Notes under the pieces: model-generated | What the model saw: only the letters and a program-made list of their open reading frames with translations | The model's database searches: none | Told to the model about the DNA's origin: nothing | Assembly: GCF_964199755.1 (NCBI RefSeq) | Contig: NC_133897.1 | Span: 121,974,552 to 122,038,551, forward strand | DNA length: 64,000 bases | Origin: Larus michahellis | Taxonomy: Eukaryota; Chordata; Aves; Charadriiformes; Laridae | Reading direction: 5' to 3' | Part shown: positions 50,491-61,689 of the stretch, one piece after another | Numbering within the stretch: position 1 is the first letter of the stretch | How the letters are laid out: the number at the start of each line of letters is the position of its first letter | Program-made: the position numbers and the translations under genes

Positions 50491-51957
50491 AAGGATAAAA
50501 GGCTTCCTGGCACGTTTCTGCGCCTGTTCTTAGTTTCCAGGGCAACTTGTGGACCTCAGGAACTATAGGAAACTTTGAAGAGTTCCTTCTCAACAGAAGT
50601 CCAGCCAAGTATCTGCACCTTTTCTGTCTTCCCCTGGCAAGGCTTGTTTTTATTATTGATTCCGCGTCACAGGTCATGGAAAATGATGTGCTCTGGAGGT
50701 GAGACATACACGTCATATGTATGTATGTCCAAAAATGCAACTATTTACAGCACCCTCAGTCTCTTCAAGAACTAATTATTAGCTTTTATGGGATTTGAGA
50801 AGAGTTACGCAGCCTCTAACTAGAGACTTGAGGCAAGTGTTTAGGGGCTAAACAGAAGGGGTGGGGGAAGTAGGGCTTTAGCAGTGTTCAGGATCAATAT
50901 CCAGAGATGCTTACATTTTATTTCATCTACCTGAACCATTTTAAGTTCTGTTTGTTTGTTTATTTTACCTATTTAGGTACAGACTGAGCAAATAAAGCAG
51001 AGTGATAAATTGGGTTAAGGGTGAGGGTTTTTTGCTGTTGAACCTGAGATTCTTGCAAATTGTTTTTATAATCAGTAGAATAAATCACTGACTAGTATGG
51101 GCAGACTGTGCATAATGCATGGGTGTAGTTGCTCTTCGCCAGTCCTTGTATCCTTTATATCACCCTTTTTTCCATCTACTGACAGTTTTAGGGGAAGGGC
51201 TAACAAACTGGCAAAGGGTAATCTGATTTTATATTTTGTGACATTAAAAGGGGGAAGCTCTCAGACAGCACGTGTGAACCTTGTACAGGGTTATTTATAG
51301 AAGACTCTTCTGTTCCTCAGGGAAACAAAGAAACCTTTTCAACCCTGTCTAAAGCACAGGAAATATCTTAAATTAAAACTTGCCTGAGGGCAAACTGTAT
51401 GTAACAATTCAGAGTTTATCCTTGGACAGGGAGCGTGTTGGGTCTTGGCTGTACTCTCTTTGCACTTTGTGTAATCATTTATACTTCTGTGAAGTAACTG
51501 CAAAATACCACCTTCTGTCTGACTTAGGCTTTGATCATATTTTATGGGGCTCCATGGAGCCATACATGAAGAAGGCTTCCAGAGAAGAGATTACATCTGA
51601 AATCCTCCTATAGATCGATCACAGGCTGTTAAGTGTGTTAGAAATGCTGTTGCAAAGTGCACTGGCAAGTTCAGCAAGATGTTTTACAGTGGCTTAAGGT
51701 GGTTTTACCTCAGCTTCCAACTCCATTCCTCTGCTAGAGTTGCTATCTACGGGTCAGAGCTGGTGGGGACAATGCAGATTCGTGACTTAGCAGCTGTGGT
51801 GCAAGGGTTAGCATTTTAGCAACTGGGAAAGCAAGTGGATTTGCCAAAAAAATGCGAAAAAGAGTAGAAGTATCTGAGAGATAAGCACGTGATACCTTCT
51901 GCTGGGCTGGAGGGTTGGGAGAGGAAACAGAAGGAAAGGTGGGTAACCTTTGGTTTG

Positions 51958-52014
51958 TGGTTGGAGTCGATGATCTTAAAGGTGTTTTCCAACTTAAATG
52001 ATTCTGTGATTCAA
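51958..52014 (+). repeat. CR1 LINE 3' terminus (very short)
   Basis: A 'ttggagtcgatgatcttaaa' then 'tttccaac...atgattctgtgattc' end, the last ~55 bases of a CR1, in plus orientation. It sits about 110 bases upstream of the first RNF125 relic exon. Confidence 0.85.
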
Positions 52015-52122
52015 CGGAGGGGCAGCACAGGAGGGTGCAAGAGGCAACATCCTAAATTGTCACAGCCTGACCACCAGTACTAGCAGGTTTGAGTGACCTT
52101 CTCATCAGGACCACAGTGATTT

Positions 52123-52274
52123 ATGGTTTTAGGTTCCTCTCTTCTGGAAGCTACTGCATTTCAGTCACCAGGCAGAACTGACAAAAAGGAAGATGTTCCT
52201 GCTCCTTACCTGCTTTGGTGCAAAGTCTGTTTAAGTGAAATTTTGCATTCATGCATCTGGGGCTGCAGACACAA
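52123..52274 (+). pseudogene. RNF125: RNF125 relic, probable exon 1
   Basis: From an ATG the frame reads 50 codons plus two bases to donor GTTTGT. Residues 33-50 have Cys33-x2-Cys36-x11-Cys48-x-His50, the same spacing as the first half of the human RNF125 RING, with CKVCLSEILH resembling human CAVCLEVLH, and VPAP ahead of it resembling the human ELPVT stretch. It stops at phase 2, as RNF138 exon 1 does, and joins exon 2 in frame. Residue 2 is Val, so the N-myristoylated Gly2 of mammalian RNF125 is absent from this start. The rest of the N-terminus is not conserved, so the assignment is tentative. Confidence 0.55.
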
Positions 52275-53438
52275 GTTTGTTGCTGCTGGTTCTGCTGCAG
52301 GGCCGTGGCACTTGGCAGAGGGGCACAAGTGCAAATTTATCATAGAGGAACAAGGACTTTTGCCACCTCCTGACCCGTATGTGTCTGCTGTCTGCACGCT
52401 CACCCAGGCCGAGGGATGTGCTCGCTGCGGGTTGCAGTCTGGCACAGCAGCTCCTTCTAGCTCCTCCAAAGCCAGAGGGGCGGGCAGTCAGTGTGCATCC
52501 TTTCTTTTGTCCTTCCTTGTGGCTCCAGGCTGTCACTCCACCCCAGACCCTTCAGATCCCTATCTCGACATGATGAGGAGCCATCATCTAATGCAAAGAA
52601 AGGCCGTCTCCTGTCCCATTAGCATTGGGCCTTTGCAATGGTGCTCAGATAGCAAAGGGCAGTAATGTCTTAAATCTCTACAGGCAGATTCACCGAAGCT
52701 TATCTGTCATATCCGTAACCAACAGAAAGCTTTCAAAAGCAGATGCAGTAACCACTAATCCAATCTATTGGGTTTTTTTCCCTAAAACCAGAGAAGTGAA
52801 GTGGCTAAGACACTCCCAGAGGCAGGTATGCCTTTACCCAGTCCAAACCCTGTGATGGCCAGGTAAAAGAACAGCTTATCACACAGCAGCCCAACGCTTT
52901 CCCTGCGACTGCTGCCTAAAACCTCAGAGTGCCATTCTCCGACTCCCGACTTCACTATGTATTGGAGAAATTCCCTCGTCTTAAACAACCTGGATTCTTG
53001 TCTGTCGTAGGAGCGGCATGGACTATTCTTCTCTTTATGAGCTTAGGAAGACTTACAGTAAGCAACACCACAAAAAAGGAAATAATCTTAGCTGTGATAG
53101 CAAGTTTTGGAATCATGGAGTGCAGGCTTTGCCTGGCCCGCAGAGGACGAGTTCCTCACTTCTGCTCTGAAATGAGTCCTCACAGTCACACAGGTTTCAG
53201 TGCTACCAGGATGCTCAGCTTGTCTTTTTTCAGTGCTCTGCTTAACACAGCTAGTGCTGCAGAAGCAATACCCGCAGTCTTCTTAACAATATATCCTAGG
53301 AAGAATAAATATCCTAAAATGTTACACCGGGGATCTCATGTTGTGCAAAATTTTAATTCTTTTTTTATATACCCTGCCTTATTTGAAGCATGTGTTAGGG
53401 GGATTATCACATGTGGTTTTGTTTCTTTCTATGAATAG

Positions 53439-53592
53439 ATTCTGTCATTCCTGTATTTCTGCAATTTTAAAGAATAATGTGTCGATGTGCCCTTACTCCT
53501 GCACTCATCGTCCTTCTGAAGGAATTCCAGCTACTGATATTGCCAAGAAAATGGAGAGCACATACCAAAGTTGCACAGAATGTGAAACACAG
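53439..53592 (+). pseudogene. RNF125: RNF125 relic, exon 2 (second half of RING)
   Basis: 154 bases from acceptor ATGAATAG to donor GTTTGC, phase 2 in and 0 out, as in RNF138 exon 2. It encodes FCHSC, LKNN, CPY, then [16 protein letters not shown] and CTECETQ, about half identical to human RNF125 as I recall it. The human CPYC is CPYS here (Ser codon 53497-53499), with a Cys displaced to the next position. The conserved Trp two residues before CPY is Ser. The frame itself is open. Confidence 0.92.
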
Positions 53593-55123
53593 GTTTGCAA
53601 CCTTGAACACTAATTACTAAATGATTCCAGATGTGTATCCATGCACAAGAACTAACACCATTAAGACACCTTTTTAAGGCCATGTCTAAACAGAGAAACT
53701 TGACCAACGTGATAATGGAAGAATAAATTTTTTGTGATTTATCAAGTTCCATATCTAAAAGAGTTCTAAAACACTGCCAGTGCCATTGCAAACATGAAGC
53801 TCAAGCCTAAACCTATGGGAGCTGAATCTTCCTGACTCCATATGTTGGCTTTGTCTGGAGAAAGGATAAATCTTTTGTTTTCATACACTATGATTGCCTG
53901 ACTATAAAAATCATGACCATAACTGCATCAGTTAAAATACAGGACAAAGAGGTTTTATTTTTTTTAAAAAACATACCCCCCCCACCCCTGCTTTGGTAAA
54001 ACATGTGTCCTGTTTTGTAGAAACAACCGTATTTTGACAAGTTAGCAGGTTTTGCTATTTTTTCTTGGGGGAGAATTATGTTTAAATGATGTTTACTTTC
54101 AAATAAAACTTGAAAGTGTTGGTTATTTCCAGAATTAATAAGACTAGTAATAATCTAAATGTAATTGGCTCTCTTCTAATAATTTTTTCTTCAGAAATAG
54201 TTTTGAATTAAGAAGACTGACAGCTTTTCTTATTTATATATTCATAGTATATAGAGAAAATATATATATTTACAGAATAAATGTGTGTTGTATGTCAAAA
54301 GTTGAAATTCTTTGTCCCTTTCATTCTCTTTGAGGGCAGGACCTGTTAGAGGAATCGATTAGGCGTACAGCAACTCTAGAATAAGTGAGGTCTTGAAGTT
54401 CAATGGGCTTTAGTTTTGTCCATTAACAATTGGGAGCAATTTTGATATCATTACTAAAATGCTTTTTTGATTTACATAATTTAAAGTCACTATACTCTTG
54501 GTTATCTGAATTCCTAAATGACACATTATTCAGGCTGCTTGCTCAGAAGACCTATCTCCTTATCAGTTACTGTTCTTCTAATGGTCAGAAAAACTTGAAT
54601 TTTTATCCACATGCACTTGAAAACTGCACTAACCTGAAAACAGCATCTCCACCATGCAACAAGACCATACTCTGTACTGAAAACTAAGTAGAAATCCTCT
54701 GCGATAAAGTGTCAATACTTAATGAGGGCTCCTGAGAATTGGTAGTTTGGTCATGCACGCCCCAAGGGTATCGCAGCAATTAAATGACGCTTTTATCAAA
54801 TGCCCATAGGTGTAGTGTTCATCTGTTCTTCTCTAAGGTCACGGTTGTGTTAGGAGTGCTTTTCTGGATCAATACCCTGAGATGCTGGCACAGTTCCATG
54901 CAGCATTCGCAGCGTCCATTAGGAAGGCTGACCTTTTGCCAGCCTGGCATACATCACCCTCAGGTACACGTCTTAACGCCCATGCTGCGTTTTAGCTATG
55001 GCAAAAGAAGGTTCTAATGATATCTGGCCAAAGAAATATAAATACTTCTTTTATTGCTTGCAGTACTAAAAATATACCAATTATATCTGCATCCACTAAC
55101 AATACACTATCTCTTATTCCCAG
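53593..55123 (+). other. Interval expected to hold RNF125 exon 3
   Basis: No convincing exon 3 was found. AT-rich sequence with no transposon that I recognise. Confidence 0.4.
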
Positions 55124-55210
55124 GTATTCCTGCCCTTATTGCCAGTGAGAAGTAGATAAGGACGAGCTAATGGACCACTAACTCACCACAGATCAGAAAG
55201 GAGAGCAGTA
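55124..55210 (+). pseudogene. RNF125: RNF125 relic, exon 4 (zinc finger) with two stops
   Basis: After a good acceptor (TCTTATTCCCAG) the phase-2 frame reads SCPYCQ-stop-EVDKDELMDH-stop-LTTDQ. This aligns without gaps to human [23 protein letters not shown]. The stops are TGA at 55146-55148, where human has Arg, and TAA at 55179-55181, where human has the zinc-binding Cys after Asp-His. The 3' end is approximate; the donor could not be fixed. Confidence 0.85.
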
Positions 55211-58200
55211 GTAACGTACATGAGTATATATTTTACTGAATTCACATGTTAAACTGATTAATTCTAGCAAGTATTACTGATCGGAGATAGCAGACAAAGA
55301 GAAAATATATTAATTGTTTAACTGATTTTGACAGTGGAGGAAAAACGTACCTATATTCATTCCCTCTCCCCATCTTTCAGAGACAAGTATGCATGCACAT
55401 AGTATTTAAAATATTAGCCCTCCTATCACTGGTAGGAGCACTGAAAACGGTGTAGGAAGTCTCATGATGGCTACAACAAACAGTTACTTACAACCAAGAC
55501 GACGAGCATTATTAGGTTCAGTGACTTGCCTGCTTTTAAATCCCGCATGTGCTATTTCTACTGCCCTAACTCAGATTTATGTGCAGCATTTGCTGCGCAT
55601 TCTCATCTGGGTTTTGAGGTTATAATTTGAGAACTGCTTATGTGGCCTTATATACGAGTCTGTCAGAGTGGGGGTTTCAATTTCTTTTTTAAAGTTGAGA
55701 TAACTTCACGTAAATGGCTTCATTCTGAAGGCCCACGAAGGCTGCAAGGTCTTACTGTGACCTTGTTTGTAGGACTGAGGTCCATCGGGTGTAGACTCAG
55801 ACCTCGACAAGTGTAATTTACTTCCCTGCTCGTTATTTGCTGAGGCATTTTAAACTCCAATTCTCACATCTCGCAGAAGAGGTGTTTTAGAGAGGTTACA
55901 GACTGAAGGACTTGTAGAAAAATCAACCAACGCTCCCATTTCCCGCAGTGGGTGGGATGGGGGAAACCTGCTCCATTCTTTTTTACCTCGCAGGTTAGTC
56001 TTTTCACCACTTTAACCATGATCAAACTAGTAAGTTATCATGGAGACTGAGCTCCAAGTAAATTAAAGGAAGAATTCACTCAGAGTGTATACTGTGTTCA
56101 CCGTTACCTGACTTAATGCTTTAATGTATAACATTTTCCCAAATTTTGTATTTTTCAGATTAGACTCTGTATTTACTTTGGTCAACAGAAACAATTGTCA
56201 ATACTTTTTATCACACCTGTCAGCTACTCTTTTTTTACCCAGGGCAAATTCATAAATAGCTGTATTGTGTAGCTTTAGGGCAGAATTGAGCCTTAAAACT
56301 TGGAAAATTATTAAATCTTTTGCTCAATTCAGAGTTGCATATAGAAGCTGATCCTGAGAGACTCGTGAGTAATATGCATTATACAGCCTCAGTTGCACAT
56401 TTCTTTGAAGACTAATGTAAAAAGCAATGTTCAGAACTATGTTTGCCTGCAAATAACGTAAAAATTATAAGCAGGGAAATGAAAATGTGGTCTTTTAAGT
56501 CATACTGGTTTCATAACCGCTTTAGTTGGTTTATAAACTGCAGACACCACATCGTTAATACGAGGCAAAGAGAGGGAACACGCTGAGACGTGCACTTTGT
56601 TGTTCGCTACTGACACACTGACCCTTCCCTTTAATTCTGAAACACCTTTGGAGCAACTGTTTCAGGATTTCAGGAGTACCTGAAAAAGTGTTTTGGCACA
56701 GCTGTTCCAACCTTTTCATTTCAAAATCAGAATAAACACATCGGACTTCCAGTTCTGAGAAAGGCATAAGATTTTTTTGGTGTGTTGTATCGTAATGTTC
56801 ATTACCATAACATGTCATAAAGCTGATTTTAGTCTACACATAGTATATTCATGGTGGTATATTCCGTGATAATCATCTTTTTAGCATACACATGGTGTTC
56901 TCATGATATTGCTTGAAGAAATAAATGTTGCAGCAACTGCAACTTTTAAATTACAGAGAACCCACCGGAAGTAATTCAGCTTTTCTTTTGATTAAGTCTT
57001 TTAGGCATTTCTATTGTAAGCGCACAGATGAATTAATTTGTTATTGATGGCCAGAGAAAGCCTGTATGTTTCTTGTAGCACTTTATCATCCAAACAGTGG
57101 CTTGGATGGTAAACAAATGGATTATTTGTTATTATTTTATTATTTGAATGATAAACGAATGGATTTGGATTATAAACAAATTTTGTATTGGATAAAGCAA
57201 ATGCTTTTGCATAACTGTTCTCTTGTAGCTAGTAGGAGGGAATATATTAACCATCAAATCTATATAGGTGGACAGTCCTTGGGATGTCTGCAGACACAAG
57301 TTACACAGCATAATTGACAGTTGATCTGACAGTGCACTGTGCCTAGCAGTATTTGCCTCACTCAGAGAATGCCATTTGGCCATTAACAGGTCCACTTAGT
57401 TCACATTTATGTTTTTTTAAACACTGATAATATTTCTTCTGTAAGACCCCCAAGATGAAAATTGGATACTTCCTGCCATTTATTTGTAGCGTTGTCCAAT
57501 TTGTTGTTTAGCACCTGGGAGAGATCCCAGCTATTTCAGCTGAAATTTTGTAAGGCATCTTCAACTCAGACATACACTCCACTAGGAAGACTACATGCTA
57601 ACATGCTGTTAGAATTTCTCAAGAATATCACTTAGTTCTTTCCTATATTTATGTTTGATACTTATCCAGACAAAATCCCAAAGAAAGATATATAACTTTT
57701 TTTTTTTTAACGGGCAAAAGCACTAGAGAAAATGATGTCCAAATAGAGGGCAGGGGTGAAAAACCATCTTAATAATTTGAACCTATAATTCATGCACATG
57801 GTGGAAACAGACCTATGTATGATTGATAGCATTTTAATGGTAGCTTACACAAATATAACTTCATAAAGTATAGCCAAGACTTAACTAGTTATTTCTATAC
57901 ACAGTAATATAACATGCATCACCAAATTGGACTCTTTATTAAATAGCATTAGCATTGTTGCGTTTTACATAATCACTGAATTAATCTGTTTCTGCATTTG
58001 ACATTCTCACTTATTTCAAGTTTCATAATTATTTCTCTTGCTTTATTGCAAGCGTTTACCACTAAGAAGTAGAAAGTTAGGCAGTAAACTTTAAACATGG
58101 ATGTAAACCCACTGAAACCAGTGTTTTGTTAACTGGTAACGCAAGCAGTCAAAATTAAATCTACTTACACATTAATTACTGTCTTGATAGTCAATAAAAT

Positions 58201-58220
58201 AACCTTTTTTTTTCTTTCAG
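55211..58220 (+). other. Interval expected to hold RNF125 exon 5
   Basis: No convincing exon 5 was found. Two weak candidates near 55540-55630 and 57635-57690 need gaps and lack good splice acceptors, so exon 5 is deleted or too decayed to see. No transposon recognised. Confidence 0.4.
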
Positions 58221-58313
58221 GATGTAAACACTGTTAGAAAAGTCCTTATTGAATGAGTTGTGGATGGGTCATTCTTAGAATATATGCACATGAGTCATCC
58301 AAACAGCGTGTAA
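58221..58313 (+). pseudogene. RNF125: RNF125 relic, last exon with a stop inside the UIM region
   Basis: A strong acceptor (T-run then CTTTCAG) is followed by DVNTVRKVLIE, a TGA stop at 58254-58256, then VVDGSFLEYMHMS to a TAA at 58311-58313. Human ends [25 protein letters not shown], so D, N, LI, V, D, S and LEY are shared and the stop replaces an Arg. This is the ubiquitin-interacting segment. The agreement beyond the stop shows the exon was coding in an ancestor. Confidence 0.88.
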
Positions 58314-61300
58314 GGACTACTGCAAAAGAGTGGAAGAACATGTTCTGTAGATAAACACAGTCATTAAAATTTAGCCTTTTGCAATTAATGGGGTGTTAGT
58401 AACCTGCGTGGACCTAAAAATATTGTGTTTTTTTTTTTCCTTAAGCATTGTTTTGTTTTTAATTTTTTTGTAAATTAAATTTCAGTTTCATTTAAAAAAT
58501 GTATTCTTTTTTTTTTTCTTTGTAAGGATAAAAGAAAATACTGTTAGTTTCTCTACTTAAAACGCAATGGTCCTGAACTTGCTGCTAGTCCTGTATACAG
58601 AAACACCGGCTTTGACAGCAGCCTCTCCTATTTGTTTGCAGCTCCGTTCCAGGAGCAGGCCAGTCTTGCGTACATCCATGATGACAATGCAGTCCTGGAG
58701 GCAGATGACAAACAACAGCTTTCCAGATGCTACACGACCAAAAAAATTGGAACAAACCCACCCTCAAAACAGTATCAGGCACACTGCCTACTGTCAAGGA
58801 CAGTGTTACTGACACCATAAGACTGTACCTAAGTTTCCATTTACAGTGCAAGATGTGACTTAAAATTAGCAAAGTTGGTAAGTGGAAGCCGACTTGAAAG
58901 GACAGCAAGAAGTGAATGTTATGTTTATAATAAAAAAATAGAAACCCATTCAAGAGATTGACAGCGTCTTTTAACTAATCTGTATCCTTACTATGTAAGT
59001 TAAAAAAAAGTATGTACATTTTTTTACATGTACATTATAACAAAGTATCTTTCAAAGATACAGTTGATTTGTAAAAAAATAAAATTCATGTTCATGCACA
59101 GAAGCATGTACAGTGATTGAAGTAGCTTTAATCACACAGTAACGTGTTAAGAAGGAAACTCACAATAGAATTTAGGTCTTCACTGGTTTTTCTTGGAATC
59201 AGAAAGCGGCTCCTTTTTGGGAAGAGAAAGATTCAATATTTCATGTGCCTGGGAAAGTTGCTTTCGTTTCTCTTTCAGAATGAAATCTCCTCAGTCAGAA
59301 AGATGGACAATGCTTCTCCAAAGGGTGAAATTTGTGGGAACATTTGAGTAACTAAAAAAAAAATAAATAAATTTGGTATGCCAAAGCGAAGTAGCCAAAC
59401 ATATAGGGGAAAAGTTATCGAATTTATGGCTTCCTGCACATCTAAAAAATGTATAGAGAACTTTTTATATGTATGAAATAAGCTACCACTGTAGGAGTGT
59501 TGTCCTTGGTTTTATCTGTGTCTGCAATTGTTCTTTGTCGGTAGTGATACGGACACACCTGGCAAGAGCAAAAGATGTCCTTCCCCTTGCATATGGCACC
59601 TTTCGATTCCCCCTGCAGTTACATGGCTTTCTCCCTTTCCCCTTCTCCTCATATCCATCTTTGACCACTCCCACAGGACAAATCCCTGTCCTTTTCACGT
59701 TGGCAAGGAGATGTGCTGTTCTTGCAGCAGCATTGTCAAGGAAGCAACCAAAATAATAGTACAAAAAGTAGCCGTACAGAGTTGTGCAACAGCTGCGCAA
59801 AGGTGATCTAAAATGTACCTCTTCGGTGGCAGCTGCCCCCTGCAAGTGGCAAAATTTTATGAGCAGTTCTACAAGTTTTCACTGTTGAGATTTCATTTCA
59901 GAAGCACATTTTAACACGAGGAATAAAAAGTTGGCAGGGCCATTGGTTTCATTTAATCTAAAAAGTCTGATTTAAAATGCTTTCCTTCAAATAAATGTGT
60001 TTCATAAACTTCAGCTGCCCAATTTCTCTTTACATGTTGTCTACGTCAATGGCAAAAACTACATAAGATTTACAAGGCTGGTGCCATGCTATATATTGCT
60101 CCGTGGAGTACTAGTTGTCAACTCCAAGGTCACAGCTTTATTAAAGGATCAAGATTTACAATAACGTTAGCAAGAGCACGAATGCCTTCACACACACCTT
60201 CCTGTAGTTTACTTCCCTGAGGTCATCTGTGCAATTTCTCCCCCTGCCAAAAGCTACTAATCGAAAAATACTGCGGTCTCCTGAACAAAGTTCAAATGGA
60301 CCTATCGTGTTCCTTTAGTAATAAATCTTTGCTTTTGTTTAACACCTTCAAAGGACGTAACCCTCTTTACCTGCAGTAATTAATTTAACTTCACAGCAAC
60401 CTTATTCGGTGATTAAAAACTGCTCCCTTTTTACAGATTGAGAAATTGAGGCATAAGGATGTGCTTTGCTGAAGTCATACAAGACGACTGAAAAGACTTG
60501 GAAGCCCATCTTTGCCAGCCTCTCCTGTGCTGAGGCTGAAGGCCGTGCTGCCTTCCTCCCAATGAGAGACACAAGATGACAGCGTGATAACATCTGAACT
60601 GAGGTTTCTGTAATTCTTCCTTTTAATGTACCACCACAGCATGGATAGGGCACACCTGAAGCTGGCTATATACCTGCGGTATAGTCCTAACTGACACAAA
60701 ACCACACAAGAAGCATTCTGCAGACTATTTATCACTGAAGGTGTAGTTCTGTGTCATCTTCTGGCTGTACTTGCACTGTTGAAGAGGTTACTGCCACCAA
60801 CCGCGGCTCATTGCCCGTCATGCCTACTCAGATCTACTGGCCTGGCTTCCTACTTCATTTCAGGGAAGGAGATAATCAGTTAATCACTTTAAATAGTAGA
60901 GCTTTTTTGCCAGCTCAGATAACCCTTAGCAGCCTCTAACAGAGCAGTGATGAGCACAGGGGAGCAGTAACCTCCTGAGCTAGCACAGCCACAGTTACAA
61001 GAGGACATCTTACCACAATGCCTCAAATCCCAGGCCTGTCCTCTCCTGGGAGATCCCTGCCCACAGAGGTTTCCACAAGATTTTCTTCTCATCTGAAGCA
61101 TGGGCATGGCATGAGCATGGGCAGTAAGGCGACTTAACTCTGACATTGAGCCCATCGCTTCGGATGTGCTTCCCTTCAGCATTGCAGATCTCCTGGTATT
61201 TCGAGGCATTCAAATTTTGCCTCCATGTGGTCTAAAAAGAAAGTATTTAGGGCAGTCATTGGATTTTGCTTAGGAAGACACGAGCATTTTTACTTAATAG

Positions 61301-61680
61301 TAATTACGATAGATCCTGAATAAGAAAACAGAGCCAGCATCCTTCACAGAATCACAAGGTGGTTTGCCCCTCACATGAAGGGAGAGACCTGAGCTTCAGC
61401 TTTGTTGCCTGCAGTTGCCTCTCTCCCTTCCAAACCAGGAGCCCGGATGGTGGCCAGGGCATTGACTCTTGCTGCCCATAACAAGCAGCAGCTCTGATGG
61501 ACGGTCTGAAGCATGAAGAGTTTTGAAACGCTGGAAGGCGCAGGGGAACCACAGGTCTCCCCCCCAACCTAGCGATCTCCTCTGAACATCTAGCTATGGG
61601 AGAGGCAGCCGCAGTCCCGAGGAGATGGGGAAAATGAAGGCCAAGGACCCGTTTCTCCTCAGAGAAGGGTCAAAAAGGTT
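58314..61680. other. Intergenic region between the RNF125 relic and RNF138
   Basis: The first part would be the old RNF125 3' untranslated region. Open frames at about 58560-58950 and 59470-59850 occur on both strands but have no recognisable motif. No transposon or RNA gene recognised. Confidence 0.5.
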
Positions 61681-61689
61681 TTCCTCCGA

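Larger units (their letters stand above)
36200..52122. other. Intergenic region between TRAPPC8 and the RNF125 relic
   Basis: This 16-kb AT-rich stretch has no gene that I can recognise. It holds a CR1 fragment (37608-37850), a solo LTR (40421-40988), a GC-richer block (49420-49740), A-rich low complexity (50414-50490) and a CR1 end (51958-52014). Open frames up to about 140 codons occur, but none has a recognisable domain or a supported splice context. In mammals this interval is also intergenic. Confidence 0.6.
52123..58313 (+). pseudogene. RNF125: RNF125 relic (unitary pseudogene)
   Basis: Between TRAPPC8 and RNF138, exactly where mammals carry RNF125, the plus strand has collinear relics of that gene: a probable exon 1 (52123-52274), a clear RING exon 2 (53439-53592), a zinc-finger exon 4 (55124 to about 55210) and the last exon (58221-58313). 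Human RNF125 is a 232-residue, membrane-attached E3 ubiquitin ligase with a RING, C2H2-type fingers and a C-terminal ubiquitin-interacting motif. It ubiquitinates RIG-I, MDA5 and MAVS. Exon 4 has two in-frame stops, the last exon one, and the RING has lost its eighth zinc ligand. Exons 3 and 5 could not be found. Introns are retained, so this is the original locus in decay and not a retrocopy. Splice sites of the found exons still look usable. A truncated protein from exons 1-3 cannot be excluded. Confidence is high for the relic and moderate for exon 1. Confidence 0.88.

Noticed and set aside
52929-53438. A 169-codon open frame running into RNF125 exon 2
   Set aside because: It begins without an ATG, has no recognisable domain, and only its last codons touch the exon; it is intron 1 of the relic read in a frame that happens to be open.
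54308-54380. A CPF...DLLEESI reading that looked like RNF125 exon 4
   Set aside because: It needs a gap and has no good acceptor. The segment at 55124 aligns without gaps and has a strong acceptor, so this one is chance.
54590-54690. A NFYPHALENC reading as possible RNF125 exon 3
   Set aside because: Only one or two matches to RNF125 or RNF138 exon 3 and no splice acceptor at the right place.
55540-55630. A YCP...AAFAAH-HL reading as possible RNF125 exon 5
   Set aside because: It requires two deletions, and the base pair before it is not AG. A second candidate at 57635-57690 is equally weak. Neither is better than chance by eye.
58560-58960. Overlapping open frames on both strands downstream of the RNF125 relic
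   Set aside because: No domain recognised in any frame; most likely former 3' untranslated or intergenic sequence.
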